Shown: positions 15,710 to 22,680 of the stretch, piece by piece
How the letters are laid out: every line of letters begins with the position of its first letter
Numbering within the stretch: the first letter of the stretch is position 1
Assembly (NCBI GenBank): GCA_958446785.1
Contig: CAUCXP010000004.1
Span: 1 to 22,680, forward strand
Source: an uncultured Collinsella sp.
GTDB taxonomy: Bacteria > Actinomycetota > Coriobacteriia > Coriobacteriales > Coriobacteriaceae
Length of the DNA stretch: 22,680 bases
Direction: 5' to 3'
Position numbers and translations under genes: made by a program
The notes under the pieces: generated by a model
Seen by the model: only the letters and a program-made list of their open reading frames with translations
Told to the model about the DNA's origin: nothing
The model's database searches: none

Positions 15710-17176
15710 TTATTCCACGCGCTCTGACAGTCGATATTTGCGGTTGCGGCTTGTCGACGGCGCCGTGGGCTCAAGCTCGCCTTGAGCAATGAGCGCGTTG
15801 ACGCGCGACCTAACCTGGGAAATTGTAAGCCCCGTGCGTTTTGCCAGCTCACGCGTCCCCAGCTCGCCGTAGTGTTTGAGTGCCGTCACAATTAAGCCTC
15901 CGCCATGATCGACCGGCTCGATCTTTGAACGGTAAAGTACGACCTTGAACCGATCGAACCCCGGGCAGAACAGGGGCTCGGCCAGACCATGCGCGCGCAT
16001 GGCATCGATCATCATCGGGATGCCCGAGCCATTGCCCTCAGCCGGCGAACCTGCGCCATCCGGAAGCGGGACAATCGACATGAGTTTCACGAGCGTCGCG
16101 TTACGGCATCGGGAGCTGCCGTCAAACAAGTTCTCTCGAGTCTTTCCCCCGTAAAGGCCGCCAGGATTCGTCACCTCGACACGATCGTCAAAGACGTCGA
16201 CGGCGATCGATTGCCCACAGAACCGATCCCCGTATTCCCTGTGGATAACCGCGTTGGCGACTGCCTCGCGCAGGACCTCCTCGGGGATCTCCAGCGAGTC
16301 GATACGCGAGACGCCTTGGACGGTCGAGGTTCGCCGCAAATTCTTGGCGACGGCTGCGACGGCATCCGAGATCATCTCGCCCAACGTTCCCTCACAGATT
16401 GTGCGGTCCATGAACCTCAGCGACCCCGCCATGCCCTTCTGAGTTCCCGCATGGACAGCCACGTCAATGAAGAGCTTGGGATAGAACTGCTGAGGGTAGG
16501 TGCCCACAACTAGGAGTCCAGCCTTGGTAACATTGCCCCGGAAGTCGAGGAAATTCAGACGCTCCATCTTTGTCTTCTTGTCCGCCGCACCGCGCATCGC
16601 TCGAGGCGTCAACGAATAGGCACGCTCTATCGTGCGGTCGACCAGCGACTCGTCGAGATCGCCCGCACTCGTGCCGGGCACCGCATCGCGATCGCTAGGA
16701 CTCGTCCGTTCATATGACGACAGTGCCAAAACCTCGGTCGACGAAAGCGGAACATCTTTGTCATCGATGCGTTTGTAGCTGCCACCTTGAGCGCCCCGCT
16801 CTATGACATAGCAAGGCTTGCTCGACGGGTCGAGCTCCTCAATCGTGATGACCAGAACCACGGTGCCCTGGAGCTCCACGCGCTCAATGGTGTATTTGGG
16901 CGGATTGGCCAGCTTTCCGCGACCGCCGGCATCACCCATGCCCGCCACGAATTGGTTGAGCACTTTCTCGGTCTCAAAGTTTGCAACTGGGACAAAACCC
17001 GCGCGCTCGCTCACTCCGAGTACGATGATGCCGCCGGCGGTGTTTGCGAAAGCGCTGACCGTTTCCCATACGTCGCGGGAAAGCGTCGTGGCGCTCTCCT
17101 TGACCTCAACGTTAAGATCGTCCGAGCCCATGCGCCTTAAAGACTCGAGCAGACCGGTCAGTTCGTTTTCGTTCAT
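15710..17176 (-). CDS. AlbA_2 / ATPase-like domain transcriptional regulator
   Basis: The start is the ATG at 17176, with AAAGGA 7 bp upstream (the GTG at 17182 would be only 1 bp from it), giving 488 aa. Domains: an N-terminal AlbA_2 (divergent AAA_4) domain at about 20-135 with VEVKESATTLSRDVWETVSA and NTAGGIIVLGVSE; a GHKL-like ATP-binding fold at about 300-350, with EAVANAVIHREYGDR and DDRVEVTNPGGLYGG; and a C-terminal winged helix at about 430-485 (GELGTRELAKRTGLTISQVR). This is the arrangement of widespread putative transcriptional regulators of poorly known function, often in accessory regions. Its promoter is surrounded by ATCTCTC repeat arrays, which suggests self-regulation. Confidence 0.88.
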   Translation of the reverse strand: MNENELTGLLESLRRMGSDDLNVEVKESATTLSRDVWETVSAFANTAGGIIVLGVSERAGFVPVANFETEKVLNQFVAGMGDAGGRGKLANPPKYTIERVELQGTVVLVITIEELDPSSKPCYVIERGAQGGSYKRIDDKDVPLSSTEVLALSSYERTSPSDRDAVPGTSAGDLDESLVDRTIERAYSLTPRAMRGAADKKTKMERLNFLDFRGNVTKAGLLVVGTYPQQFYPKLFIDVAVHAGTQKGMAGSLRFMDRTICEGTLGEMISDAVAAVAKNLRRTSTVQGVSRIDSLEIPEEVLREAVANAVIHREYGDRFCGQSIAVDVFDDRVEVTNPGGLYGGKTRENLFDGSSRCRNATLVKLMSIVPLPDGAGSPAEGNGSGIPMMIDAMRAHGLAEPLFCPGFDRFKVVLYRSKIEPVDHGGGLIVTALKHYGELGTRELAKRTGLTISQVRSRVNALIAQGELEPTAPSTSRNRKYRLSERVE

Positions 17177-17240
17177 CTGCACGTCCTTTCGCTCGGTTCT
17201 GCGAAGAATGCCGCGAATAGATTTCCTTCGTCTCTCAGTT

Positions 17241-17331
17241 ATCTCTCGTAATTATCTCTCATCTTTCTGTTATCTCTCGTAATTATCTCTCATCTTTCTG
17301 TTATCTCTCATATTAGAGAGGAGTGAGAGAT
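17241..17331. repeat. ATCTCTC site array, proximal cluster
   Basis: ATCTCTC occurs at 17241, 17254, 17272, 17285 and 17303, spaced 13, 18, 13 and 18 bp, so a 31-bp unit with two sites is repeated. An inverted GAGAGAT lies at 17325, and AGAGAG at 17315 forms a dyad with the 17303 site. The cluster lies 65-155 bp before the AlbA_2 gene, in its likely 5' leader. The best reading is a multi-site operator. Confidence 0.8.
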
Positions 17332-17359
17332 GAAAGATAAGATGTCTGTCATCTGTTTC

Positions 17360-17388
17360 ATTTAAACATGTTTTCGCTGGTAAAACAA
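17360..17388 (-). promoter_or_regulatory. Candidate promoter of the AlbA_2 regulator gene
   Basis: On the minus strand TTGTTT (17383-17388) and TTAAAT (17360-17365) are 17 bp apart, in an AT-rich stretch midway between the two ATCTCTC clusters. One cluster is upstream of the -35 box and the other downstream of the predicted start. Confidence 0.5.
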
Positions 17389-17436
17389 TCTATATTGAGA
17401 CAATACCATGGTTGTCTGTCTCTTTGCAGCATTGTT

Positions 17437-17503
17437 ATCTCTCATATTTATCTCTCATCTTTCTGTTATCTCTCGTATTAGAGACGAATGAGATATGAGA
17501 GAT
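17437..17503. repeat. ATCTCTC site array, distal cluster
   Basis: Sites at 17437, 17450 and 17468 repeat the 13/18 spacing, each exactly 165 bp from its counterpart in the proximal cluster (17272, 17285, 17303); an inverted GAGAGAT is at 17497. About 55 bp around them is a diverged direct copy of the proximal cluster. Confidence 0.8.
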
Positions 17504-17518
17504 GTGCGGGCGGCGGAT

Positions 17519-17639
17519 GAGCGTGGATTTTGGACGGTCGGGAAATGAGGGTGGATATTTGGACGGTTTTTGGGCGTTTTGAGGCTGATTCCGTCCGAAA
17601 ATCCACTCTCATTCGATAGGCGTCCAAGTTTCCACGCTC
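17519..17639. repeat. 121-bp multi-arm palindrome upstream of the M16 gene
   Basis: Four nested pairs in order: GAGCGTGGA/TCCACGCTC, TTGGACG/CGTCCAA, AATGAGGGTGGAT/ATCCACTCTCATT (one mismatch), GGACGG/CCGTCC, with a 24-nt loop (17567-17590). The left side itself repeats a GTGGA-TTTGGACGG motif twice, so there are four half-sites in ++-- order. It is not a simple terminator, having no U-run. Confidence 0.8.
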
Positions 17640-17776
17640 GTGCGGTGAACGCGCGGGGCCTTTGTCCAATCCGCTGGCATCGTCTTCAGTTCGTCGCAGA
17701 GCCGCGGCCCCATATGGGTATACTCTCGAGGATTCGACTCGATTCGCCCCCGCTGGGGCGTCAAAGGAGACTGCAT

Positions 17777-20700
17777 ATGCCCACCACCTCAACCGACCCG
17801 CGCGCCGCTGCCGCCGCGCTGCTAGTGCCCGGCACTACCTGCCACGGCTTTGCCGTCGAGCGCTGCGAGACCGTGCCCGAGCTCGACTCGGACGCCTATG
17901 TGCTGCGCCACACCGCCTCGGGCGCTCGCCTGCTGTACCTGGCATGCGATGACGAGAACAAGGCCTTTGCCATTGGCTTTAAGACGCCGCCGGCCGATTC
18001 CACCGGCGTGTTCCATATTCTTGAGCACTCGGTACTGTGCGGGTCGGCCAAGTTTCCCGTCAAGGAGCCGTTTGTCGACCTGATCAAGAGCTCCATGCAG
18101 ACGTTTCTCAACGCCATGACCTACCCCGACAAGACCATCTACCCCGTTGCCACCACCAACGAGCAGGACCTGTACAACCTGATGGACGTGTACCTGGACG
18201 CGGTGTTCAACCCGGCCATCTATACCAAGCCCACCATTTTTGAGCAGGAGGGCTGGCACTACGAGCTGGACCTGCCGGAGAGCGCCGAGGGCGAAGGCGA
18301 CAGCAGCTCCGCGAGCCTGCGCGAGGGCACGCTGCGCTATAACGGCGTGGTGTTCAACGAGATGAAGGGCGCGCTGTCCGACCCCATGAGCGTGCTGGAC
18401 GACGCCGTCAACGCCGCGCTCTATCCCGACACCGCCTATGCGCACGAAAGCGGCGGCGACCCGCGCGCGATTCCCGCGCTCACCTACGAGCAGTTCCTGG
18501 ACACGCATGCGCGCCACTACAATCCTTCCAACTCCTACATCACGCTCTACGGCGACCTGGACGTGGACCGCGCACTGGCCTTTTTGGACGAGCGCTATCT
18601 GTCGCAGCCGAGTGCCGCAAGCCGCCGCATGGACGCAGCCGTTGCCGCCGGCGAGGACCCGTCCGCGCTGGCACCCAATCCGCTGGGCGTGCAGACGCCC
18701 GTGACCTGCGAGTACAAGCGCGTCGAGATGGCCACCACGCCCGAGAACGCCCTGGTGGGCCTGGGCCTTGTGCTGGGCAGCGCGCTCGACCGCAAGCGCA
18801 CGATCGCGGCGGACATCTTGTTCGAGGCGCTGCTGGGCTCCAACGAGGCGCCGGTTAAGAAGGCCATTCTGGCCGCCGGCCTGGGCGGCAACGTGGTGAG
18901 CTACACCGCGGCCGAGTGCCTGCAGCCCTACGAGCTCATCATGCTGCAAAACGCGCGGCCCGGTGTGGCGCGCGAGCTGCGCCGCGTGTTCCAGGACGCC
19001 TGCCGCGACCTGTGCGAGCACGGCGTTCCGCGTGAGCGCCTGGAAGCCATCATCAGCAGCAACGAATACGACCTGCGCCAGCGCGACTACGGCATTGCCG
19101 ACGGCGTGGCCATTGCGTGCGACGCGCTGAGCACCTGGCTCTACGATGACGACGCCGCGACGTTGGCGCTCAAGTACGGCCCGGTGTACGAGGAGCTGCG
19201 CGGCGAGCTGGACGGCAGCTACTTTGAGGACCTGCTGCGCGAGCTCGTGCTGGAAAACGACCACATGGCGCTGGTCGAGCTGGTGCCGGTGGACGCCGCC
19301 GAGGGTTCGGAGGGAGCCGAGGCCGCCGAGCTGGCTGCCAAGCGCGACGCCATGACCGGTGCCGAGCTGGCCGACGTGGTCGAGCGCACGGCCGCGCTGC
19401 GTGCCGCGCAGGAGGCGGAGGACACGCCCGAGGCCAAGGCCACGCTGCCGCGCCTGCGCGTGTCCGACATTGGCGAGGCGCGCCCCGAACCGCCGCTGGT
19501 CGTGGACACGACCGCGCCCATCGTCTGTCTGCGCCACGACATCCCTACCAACCGCCTGGCCTACGCCATGCAGTATTTCGACCTGAGCTGCGTCGCGTTT
19601 GAGGACCTGCCCTATGTGACGCTGCTCTGCCGCCTGCTTAAGCAGCTGCCCACGCGCGAGCATTCGGCCGAGGAACTCGACAACCTGCTCGCCGGCAAGC
19701 TGGGCTTTTTGAGCTTTACGACCGAGGTCATGACGCAGCCCGACGTGGACGGCGTGCGCCCCTATCTGCTGGTGAGCGCCGGAGCCCTGTCCGAGAAGAT
19801 CGATGCGCTGGCGAGCCTGCCGCGCGAGGTGTGGTCGAGCACGCTTTTGCTCGATGCCGATGCCGACCGCGTGCGCGACGTGCTCACGCAGATTCGCATT
19901 GGGCTTGAGCAGGGCTTTATCAACAACGGTCACTCGGCGGCACTCGGTCGCGCGATGAGCTACAGCTCGCCTTCGGCCGTGGTGCGTGAGCAGCTTTCGG
20001 GCGTGGATTTCTATCTGTTCCTGCGCGATCTGCTCGAGCACTTTGACGAGCGCCTGGACGACCTGCGCGCCAAGCTTGCCGAGCTGGCGGAGCGTATCTT
20101 TGTAGCCGATGGCTGCCTGGCGAGCTTTACCGGCAGCGACGAGGACTTTGACGCGTACTGGGATGCCGCGGGTAACCTGGGGCTGGACGCTGGCGACGAC
20201 GTCGATGCCGGCCGCGACGCGCTCGTGGTGCCGACGCCGCGCGACCGTCACGAGGCCTTTGTCATTCCCAGCGACATTTGCTTTGCGGCAAGCGCGTGCG
20301 ACCCGCGTCGTCTGGGCATTGACGTGACGGGAGCCTGGGCCGTGGCTGCCAACGCGCTCTCCTACGACTACCTGTGGAACGAGATCCGCGTGAAGGGCGG
20401 TGCGTACGGCTGCGGATTCCGCGCAGCCGGCGAGCGCCAGACGGCGTTCTATACCTACCGCGACCCGGCAATCGACCCCTCGATTGAGCGTGTGGAACGC
20501 GCAGGCGAATGGCTCGGCAGCTTTGAGCCCGACGAGGCCGCCTTCGAGGGCTTTATCGTGAGCTGCGTAAGTGGCATGGACGCGCCGGTGAAGCCGTACG
20601 CGCTCACCAAGCGCCGCAACACGACCTACCTGGCCGGGCTCGATCCGCACGCGCGCGAGGAGCGTCGCGCCCAGATGCTCGCCGCCACGCCCGGTGAGCT

Positions 20701-20821
20701 GCGCTCGCTCGGCGCCGATGTGACGCGCATCGCAGCCGCGTCGCCCACCTGCGTCTTTGGCGGCCGCGACGTCATCGCCAAGAGCAACGCCGGCTTCAAC
20801 GTAGTCGACCTGCTGGGCTAA
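17777..20821 (+). CDS. M16C (PreP-like) zinc metallopeptidase
   Basis: The 1014-aa product starts at the ATG at 17777, with AAAGGAG 7 bp upstream; the open frame extends 207 bp further but runs into the upstream palindrome and is rejected. The inverted zinc motif HILEH is at residues 80-84, a likely third ligand is Glu158 in FEQEGWHYE, and VVFNEMKGALSDP (Glu195) and SGGDPRAIPALTYEQF follow as in presequence protease/falcilysin. The C-terminal half holds the inactive second M16 pair of domains, including GAYGCGF. Such enzymes enclose and degrade peptides up to about 65 residues. No signal peptide is seen, so it is probably cytoplasmic. TATACT at 17719 may be its -10 box. A 17-bp terminator hairpin follows. 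Confidence 0.95.
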   Translation: MPTTSTDPRAAAAALLVPGTTCHGFAVERCETVPELDSDAYVLRHTASGARLLYLACDDENKAFAIGFKTPPADSTGVFHILEHSVLCGSAKFPVKEPFVDLIKSSMQTFLNAMTYPDKTIYPVATTNEQDLYNLMDVYLDAVFNPAIYTKPTIFEQEGWHYELDLPESAEGEGDSSSASLREGTLRYNGVVFNEMKGALSDPMSVLDDAVNAALYPDTAYAHESGGDPRAIPALTYEQFLDTHARHYNPSNSYITLYGDLDVDRALAFLDERYLSQPSAASRRMDAAVAAGEDPSALAPNPLGVQTPVTCEYKRVEMATTPENALVGLGLVLGSALDRKRTIAADILFEALLGSNEAPVKKAILAAGLGGNVVSYTAAECLQPYELIMLQNARPGVARELRRVFQDACRDLCEHGVPRERLEAIISSNEYDLRQRDYGIADGVAIACDALSTWLYDDDAATLALKYGPVYEELRGELDGSYFEDLLRELVLENDHMALVELVPVDAAEGSEGAEAAELAAKRDAMTGAELADVVERTAALRAAQEAEDTPEAKATLPRLRVSDIGEARPEPPLVVDTTAPIVCLRHDIPTNRLAYAMQYFDLSCVAFEDLPYVTLLCRLLKQLPTREHSAEELDNLLAGKLGFLSFTTEVMTQPDVDGVRPYLLVSAGALSEKIDALASLPREVWSSTLLLDADADRVRDVLTQIRIGLEQGFINNGHSAALGRAMSYSSPSAVVREQLSGVDFYLFLRDLLEHFDERLDDLRAKLAELAERIFVADGCLASFTGSDEDFDAYWDAAGNLGLDAGDDVDAGRDALVVPTPRDRHEAFVIPSDICFAASACDPRRLGIDVTGAWAVAANALSYDYLWNEIRVKGGAYGCGFRAAGERQTAFYTYRDPAIDPSIERVERAGEWLGSFEPDEAAFEGFIVSCVSGMDAPVKPYALTKRRNTTYLAGLDPHAREERRAQMLAATPGELRSLGADVTRIAAASPTCVFGGRDVIAKSNAGFNVVDLLG

Positions 20822-20826
20822 CGCAC

Positions 20827-20872
20827 AAAGGTAGATTTTTAGGACATGCCTAAAAATCTACCTTTTTCTTTT
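20827..20872 (+). terminator. Intrinsic terminator of the M16 gene
   Basis: AAAGGTAGATTTTTAGG and CCTAAAAATCTACCTTT form a perfect 17-bp stem with loop ACATG, followed by TTCTTTT, 5 bp after the stop codon. Confidence 0.95.
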
Positions 20873-20911
20873 GCCTCAGCTTGGGTGGGGCAGCTCAGCC
20901 CGTCCCACCAG

Positions 20912-21055
20912 TTTGTCTAAATCTGTAACATCTAGGCGGCAATATCGGCTCCAGATGTTACAGATCGAGACGTTTCCGGATGACGCCGGCCCTTTGTCTC
21001 AATCTGTAACATCTAGGTCAGATTTTGCCGAGTTACTGTTACAGATCGAGACAAA
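20912..21055. repeat. Two tandem REP/BIME-like palindromic units
   Basis: A half-site close to TTTGTCT-N2-ATCTGTAACATCT occurs four times in alternating orientation: 20912-20933 (+), 20953-20974 (-), 20993-21014 (+) and 21037-21055 (-). Unit 1 pairs ATCTGTAACATCT with AGATGTTACAGAT (13 bp perfect); unit 2 pairs TTTGTCT/AGACAAA and ATCTGTAACA/TGTTACAGAT. The units start 81 bp apart. The arrangement is like bacterial interspersed mosaic elements; no transposase is nearby. Confidence 0.8.
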
Positions 21056-21081
21056 CCGCCGCGAGCGTTCGCTCCACAGCC

Positions 21082-21117
21082 CAAACCACCACGAAAGTGC
21101 CCTTTGTAGTGGTTTTG
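21082..21117 (+). repeat. Hairpin in the leader of the cyclo-ligase gene
   Basis: AAACCAC and GTGGTTT enclose a smaller stem AAAG-TGCC-CTTT, followed by TTGC. It could be a weak terminator or part of an RNA leader. Confidence 0.45.
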
Positions 21118-21143
21118 CTACCTATATCGCGTTTGCCCAGATA

Positions 21144-21182
21144 AAACCTGCCAAAATAAACCTGTCCCTTTTTGGCAGGTTT
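21144..21182 (+). promoter_or_regulatory. 13-bp hairpin just before the cyclo-ligase ribosome site
   Basis: AAACCTGCCAAAA and TTTTGGCAGGTTT form a perfect stem with a 13-nt loop, ending 3 bp before the AGAGGAGG ribosome site. It may control translation or be an attenuator. Confidence 0.5.
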
Positions 21183-21198
21183 GCTAGAGGAGGCCGGG

Positions 21199-21795
21199 AT
21201 GAATAAGGCTGAGTTGCGACGAGCGGTGATTGCCCGGCGCGACGCTCTTGATTCGGACTGGCGGGCGGCGAAGTCTGCCGTTGTCTGTGCGCGGCTTGTT
21301 GAGCTGTTGGATCGCCTGGATGCCGCGGCGCCGCACACCGTTGCCGTCTACGCCGCGATGGATTCCGAAGTCAACCCTGCCGCGTTTGCCGCAGCGGCCG
21401 CCAAACGCGGCTGGCGCGTGGCCTATCCGTGCATGCTCTCGGCAATTGATGCCGCAGCTTGTGGCCAGCGCATGTGCATGAGGGCAGTTGCCGCCGACGA
21501 TGCGTCCGCAGCTCCGTTTGTCGACCACCCCACGCGAGCCTTCGCGGCCATGGACATCGACAGCAGCCGCTTCCCTATCGTGCCTGCCGAGGCTCTCGAC
21601 ATGATCGTCGTGCCGCTCGTAGCCTTCGACCGCGCCGGCGCGCGCCTGGGCTACGGCGGCGGCTGCTACGACCGCTACCTGCCCATGCTCTCGCCCGCAT
21701 GCCAAATTATCGGCATCGCCTTTGACGAGCAGCGTGTCGACCACGTTCCCACCGACGCCCACGACCTGCCGCTACCCCACATCGTCAGCGCCTAA
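21199..21795 (+). CDS. 5-formyltetrahydrofolate cyclo-ligase
   Basis: The 198-aa product starts at the ATG at 21199, with AGAGGAGG 5 bp before it, and has the usual family length. The signature GYGGGCYDR at residues 151-159 is the ATP/folate-binding motif, and the N-terminal KAELRRAVIARRDAL is the typical lead helix. The enzyme uses ATP to turn 5-formyl-THF into 5,10-methenyl-THF and so recycles the folate storage form in the cytoplasm. The gene lies 378 bp after the M16 peptidase with several hairpins in the gap and ends 23 bp before the convergent metA. Because of the M16 terminator it must have its own promoter, though none is obvious. Confidence 0.95.
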   Translation: MNKAELRRAVIARRDALDSDWRAAKSAVVCARLVELLDRLDAAAPHTVAVYAAMDSEVNPAAFAAAAAKRGWRVAYPCMLSAIDAAACGQRMCMRAVAADDASAAPFVDHPTRAFAAMDIDSSRFPIVPAEALDMIVVPLVAFDRAGARLGYGGGCYDRYLPMLSPACQIIGIAFDEQRVDHVPTDAHDLPLPHIVSA

Positions 21796-21818
21796 ATGCC
21801 AGCATCCCTCCCGACGGC

Positions 21819-22680
21819 CTAGTGCTCCTCGCCGGCGCGGGCCAGGTCGTAGGGCGTGGTCTGGTAGACGTAATAGTTGAGCCAGTTGGTATAGAGCAGC
21901 TGAGCCTGGCTTCGCCAGACGTTGCGCGGCTCGACAGTAGGGTCGTCGCCCGGGAAGTAATGCGCCGGCACCTGGGGGTTAAGCCCGCGCTTCACGTCGC
22001 GCTCGTACTCCAGGCGCAGCGTGTCGGTGTCGTACTCGGGGTGGCCAAAGACAAAGAAGCGGCGGCTGTCGGTCGACTTGACGATGTACAGGCCCACCTC
22101 GTCGGATACGGCCACGACCTCGAGCTGCGGCTCGGCCTCCACGTCCTCGCGACGCACATCGGTGTTGCGCGAATGCACGGCATAGAAACGGTCGTCGAAG
22201 CCGCGGACCAGCGGGCTTTGCGGCTTCACCAGATAATGCTCGAACACGCCGCTCGCCTTTGCCGGCAGGTCGTACTTCTGGATACCGTAATGATGGTAGA
22301 GCCCCGCCTGCGCGCCCCAACAAATGTGCAGCGTAGAGTGCACGTGCGTAGTGGACCAATCCATGATCTGGCAGAGCTCGGGCCAGTAGTCGACCTCCTC
22401 GAACGGCATCTGCTCCACCGGCGCGCCCGTGATGATCAGGCCGTCGTAGTGGATGTCGCGGATGTCGTCGAACGTGCGGTAAAACGTCTCCAGGTGGCCG
22501 GCGCTCACGTGCGTGGCCTCGTGCGTCTTGGTGCGCAGCAGGTCCACCTCCACCTGCAGCGGCGTGTTGGAGAGCTTGCGCATGATCTGCGTCTCGGTGG
22601 CGATCTTGGTGGGCATGAGGTTGAGGATGAGCACGCGCAGCGGACGGATGTCCTGGTGCAGCGCGCGGTACTCGGTCATG
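21819..22680 (-). CDS. metA: Homoserine O-acyltransferase MetA, likely O-acetyltransferase (5' end outside window)
   Basis: The visible 286 residues start at [19 protein letters not shown]; in MetA proteins about 22 residues come before the internal Met seen at 22679, so the true start lies beyond the window. The catalytic Cys is in [15 protein letters not shown] (visible residue 120, about 142 in full numbering) and the His/Glu pair is in FGHPEYD. It acylates the homoserine hydroxyl, the committed step to methionine. The residue in the acyl-donor pocket is Glu (GAPVEQM, visible 89, about 111 in full numbering), which in Bacillus-type enzymes means acetyl-CoA rather than the succinyl-CoA used by E. 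coli. It converges on the cyclo-ligase gene, only 23 bp apart. Confidence 0.95.
   Translation of the reverse strand, partial: MTEYRALHQDIRPLRVLILNLMPTKIATETQIMRKLSNTPLQVEVDLLRTKTHEATHVSAGHLETFYRTFDDIRDIHYDGLIITGAPVEQMPFEEVDYWPELCQIMDWSTTHVHSTLHICWGAQAGLYHHYGIQKYDLPAKASGVFEHYLVKPQSPLVRGFDDRFYAVHSRNTDVRREDVEAEPQLEVVAVSDEVGLYIVKSTDSRRFFVFGHPEYDTDTLRLEYERDVKRGLNPQVPAHYFPGDDPTVEPRNVWRSQAQLLYTNWLNYYVYQTTPYDLARAGEEH

Noticed and set aside
17241..17503. CRISPR array
   Set aside because: The 31-bp units are contiguous with no unique spacers, and no cas genes are present.
17570..17776. Longer N-terminus for the M16 peptidase
   Set aside because: The extra 69 codons run through the palindrome and are not family-like; AAAGGAG fits the ATG at 17777.
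17822..20650. 942-codon minus-strand frame antisense to the M16 peptidase
   Set aside because: The M16 frame has zinc motifs and family blocks throughout; the antisense is a His/Val/Gly-rich shadow.
20912..21055. CRISPR array or insertion-sequence ends
   Set aside because: Half-sites alternate in orientation and there is no transposase between or near them.
21039..21338. Minus-strand 99-codon frame upstream of the cyclo-ligase
   Set aside because: It spans hairpins and overlaps the cyclo-ligase start; no family features.

Overview
The window looks like chromosome of a GC-rich Gram-positive bacterium, most likely a gut coriobacterium of the Collinsella type (Actinomycetota). This is inferred from the strong AAAGGAG-like ribosome sites, a T-box leader in front of pheST, a CCA-encoding tRNA gene, a DUF4012 surface protein and GC-rich codon use. 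No marker gene fixes the species.

Layout. Positions 1-1681 (minus strand) hold the end of an ECF-type metal importer: a nikM/cbiM gene with a fused C-terminal domain, then a cut-off nikQ/cbiQ. A perfect GTGTTAC-N14-GTAACAC palindrome upstream matches the nickel-repressor (NikR) operator type known from Geobacter, so nickel is the likely substrate. Positions 1823-6020 (minus) hold a T-box-controlled pheS-pheT operon; long interrupted palindromes lie between the two genes and at the pheT end. Next come an M32 carboxypeptidase (plus), glmM, a large DUF4012 membrane protein and an EamA/DMT transporter (all minus). Position 13121 starts a tRNA-Val(GAC) with a good promoter and terminator.

Positions 13531-17510 form an accessory-looking patch beside the tRNA: a DUF5710 protein with Cys pairs, two small Cys-pair proteins that may be one broken gene, an orphan 163-aa protein, and an AlbA_2/ATPase-like regulator. 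The regulator's promoter is flanked on both sides by arrays of ATCTCTC sites. A 121-bp multi-arm palindrome ends the patch.

Positions 17777-22680 are conserved metabolism: a PreP-like M16C metallopeptidase, a 5-formyltetrahydrofolate cyclo-ligase and the 3' part of metA, whose specificity residue predicts an acetyltransferase. The space between the peptidase and the cyclo-ligase carries a 17-bp terminator hairpin, two units of a REP/BIME-like repeat and two further hairpins.

I see no complete mobile element, CRISPR array, integrase or rRNA. The least explained features are the regulator with its looping-style operator array, the Cys-pair gene cluster, and the several long palindrome families between genes.
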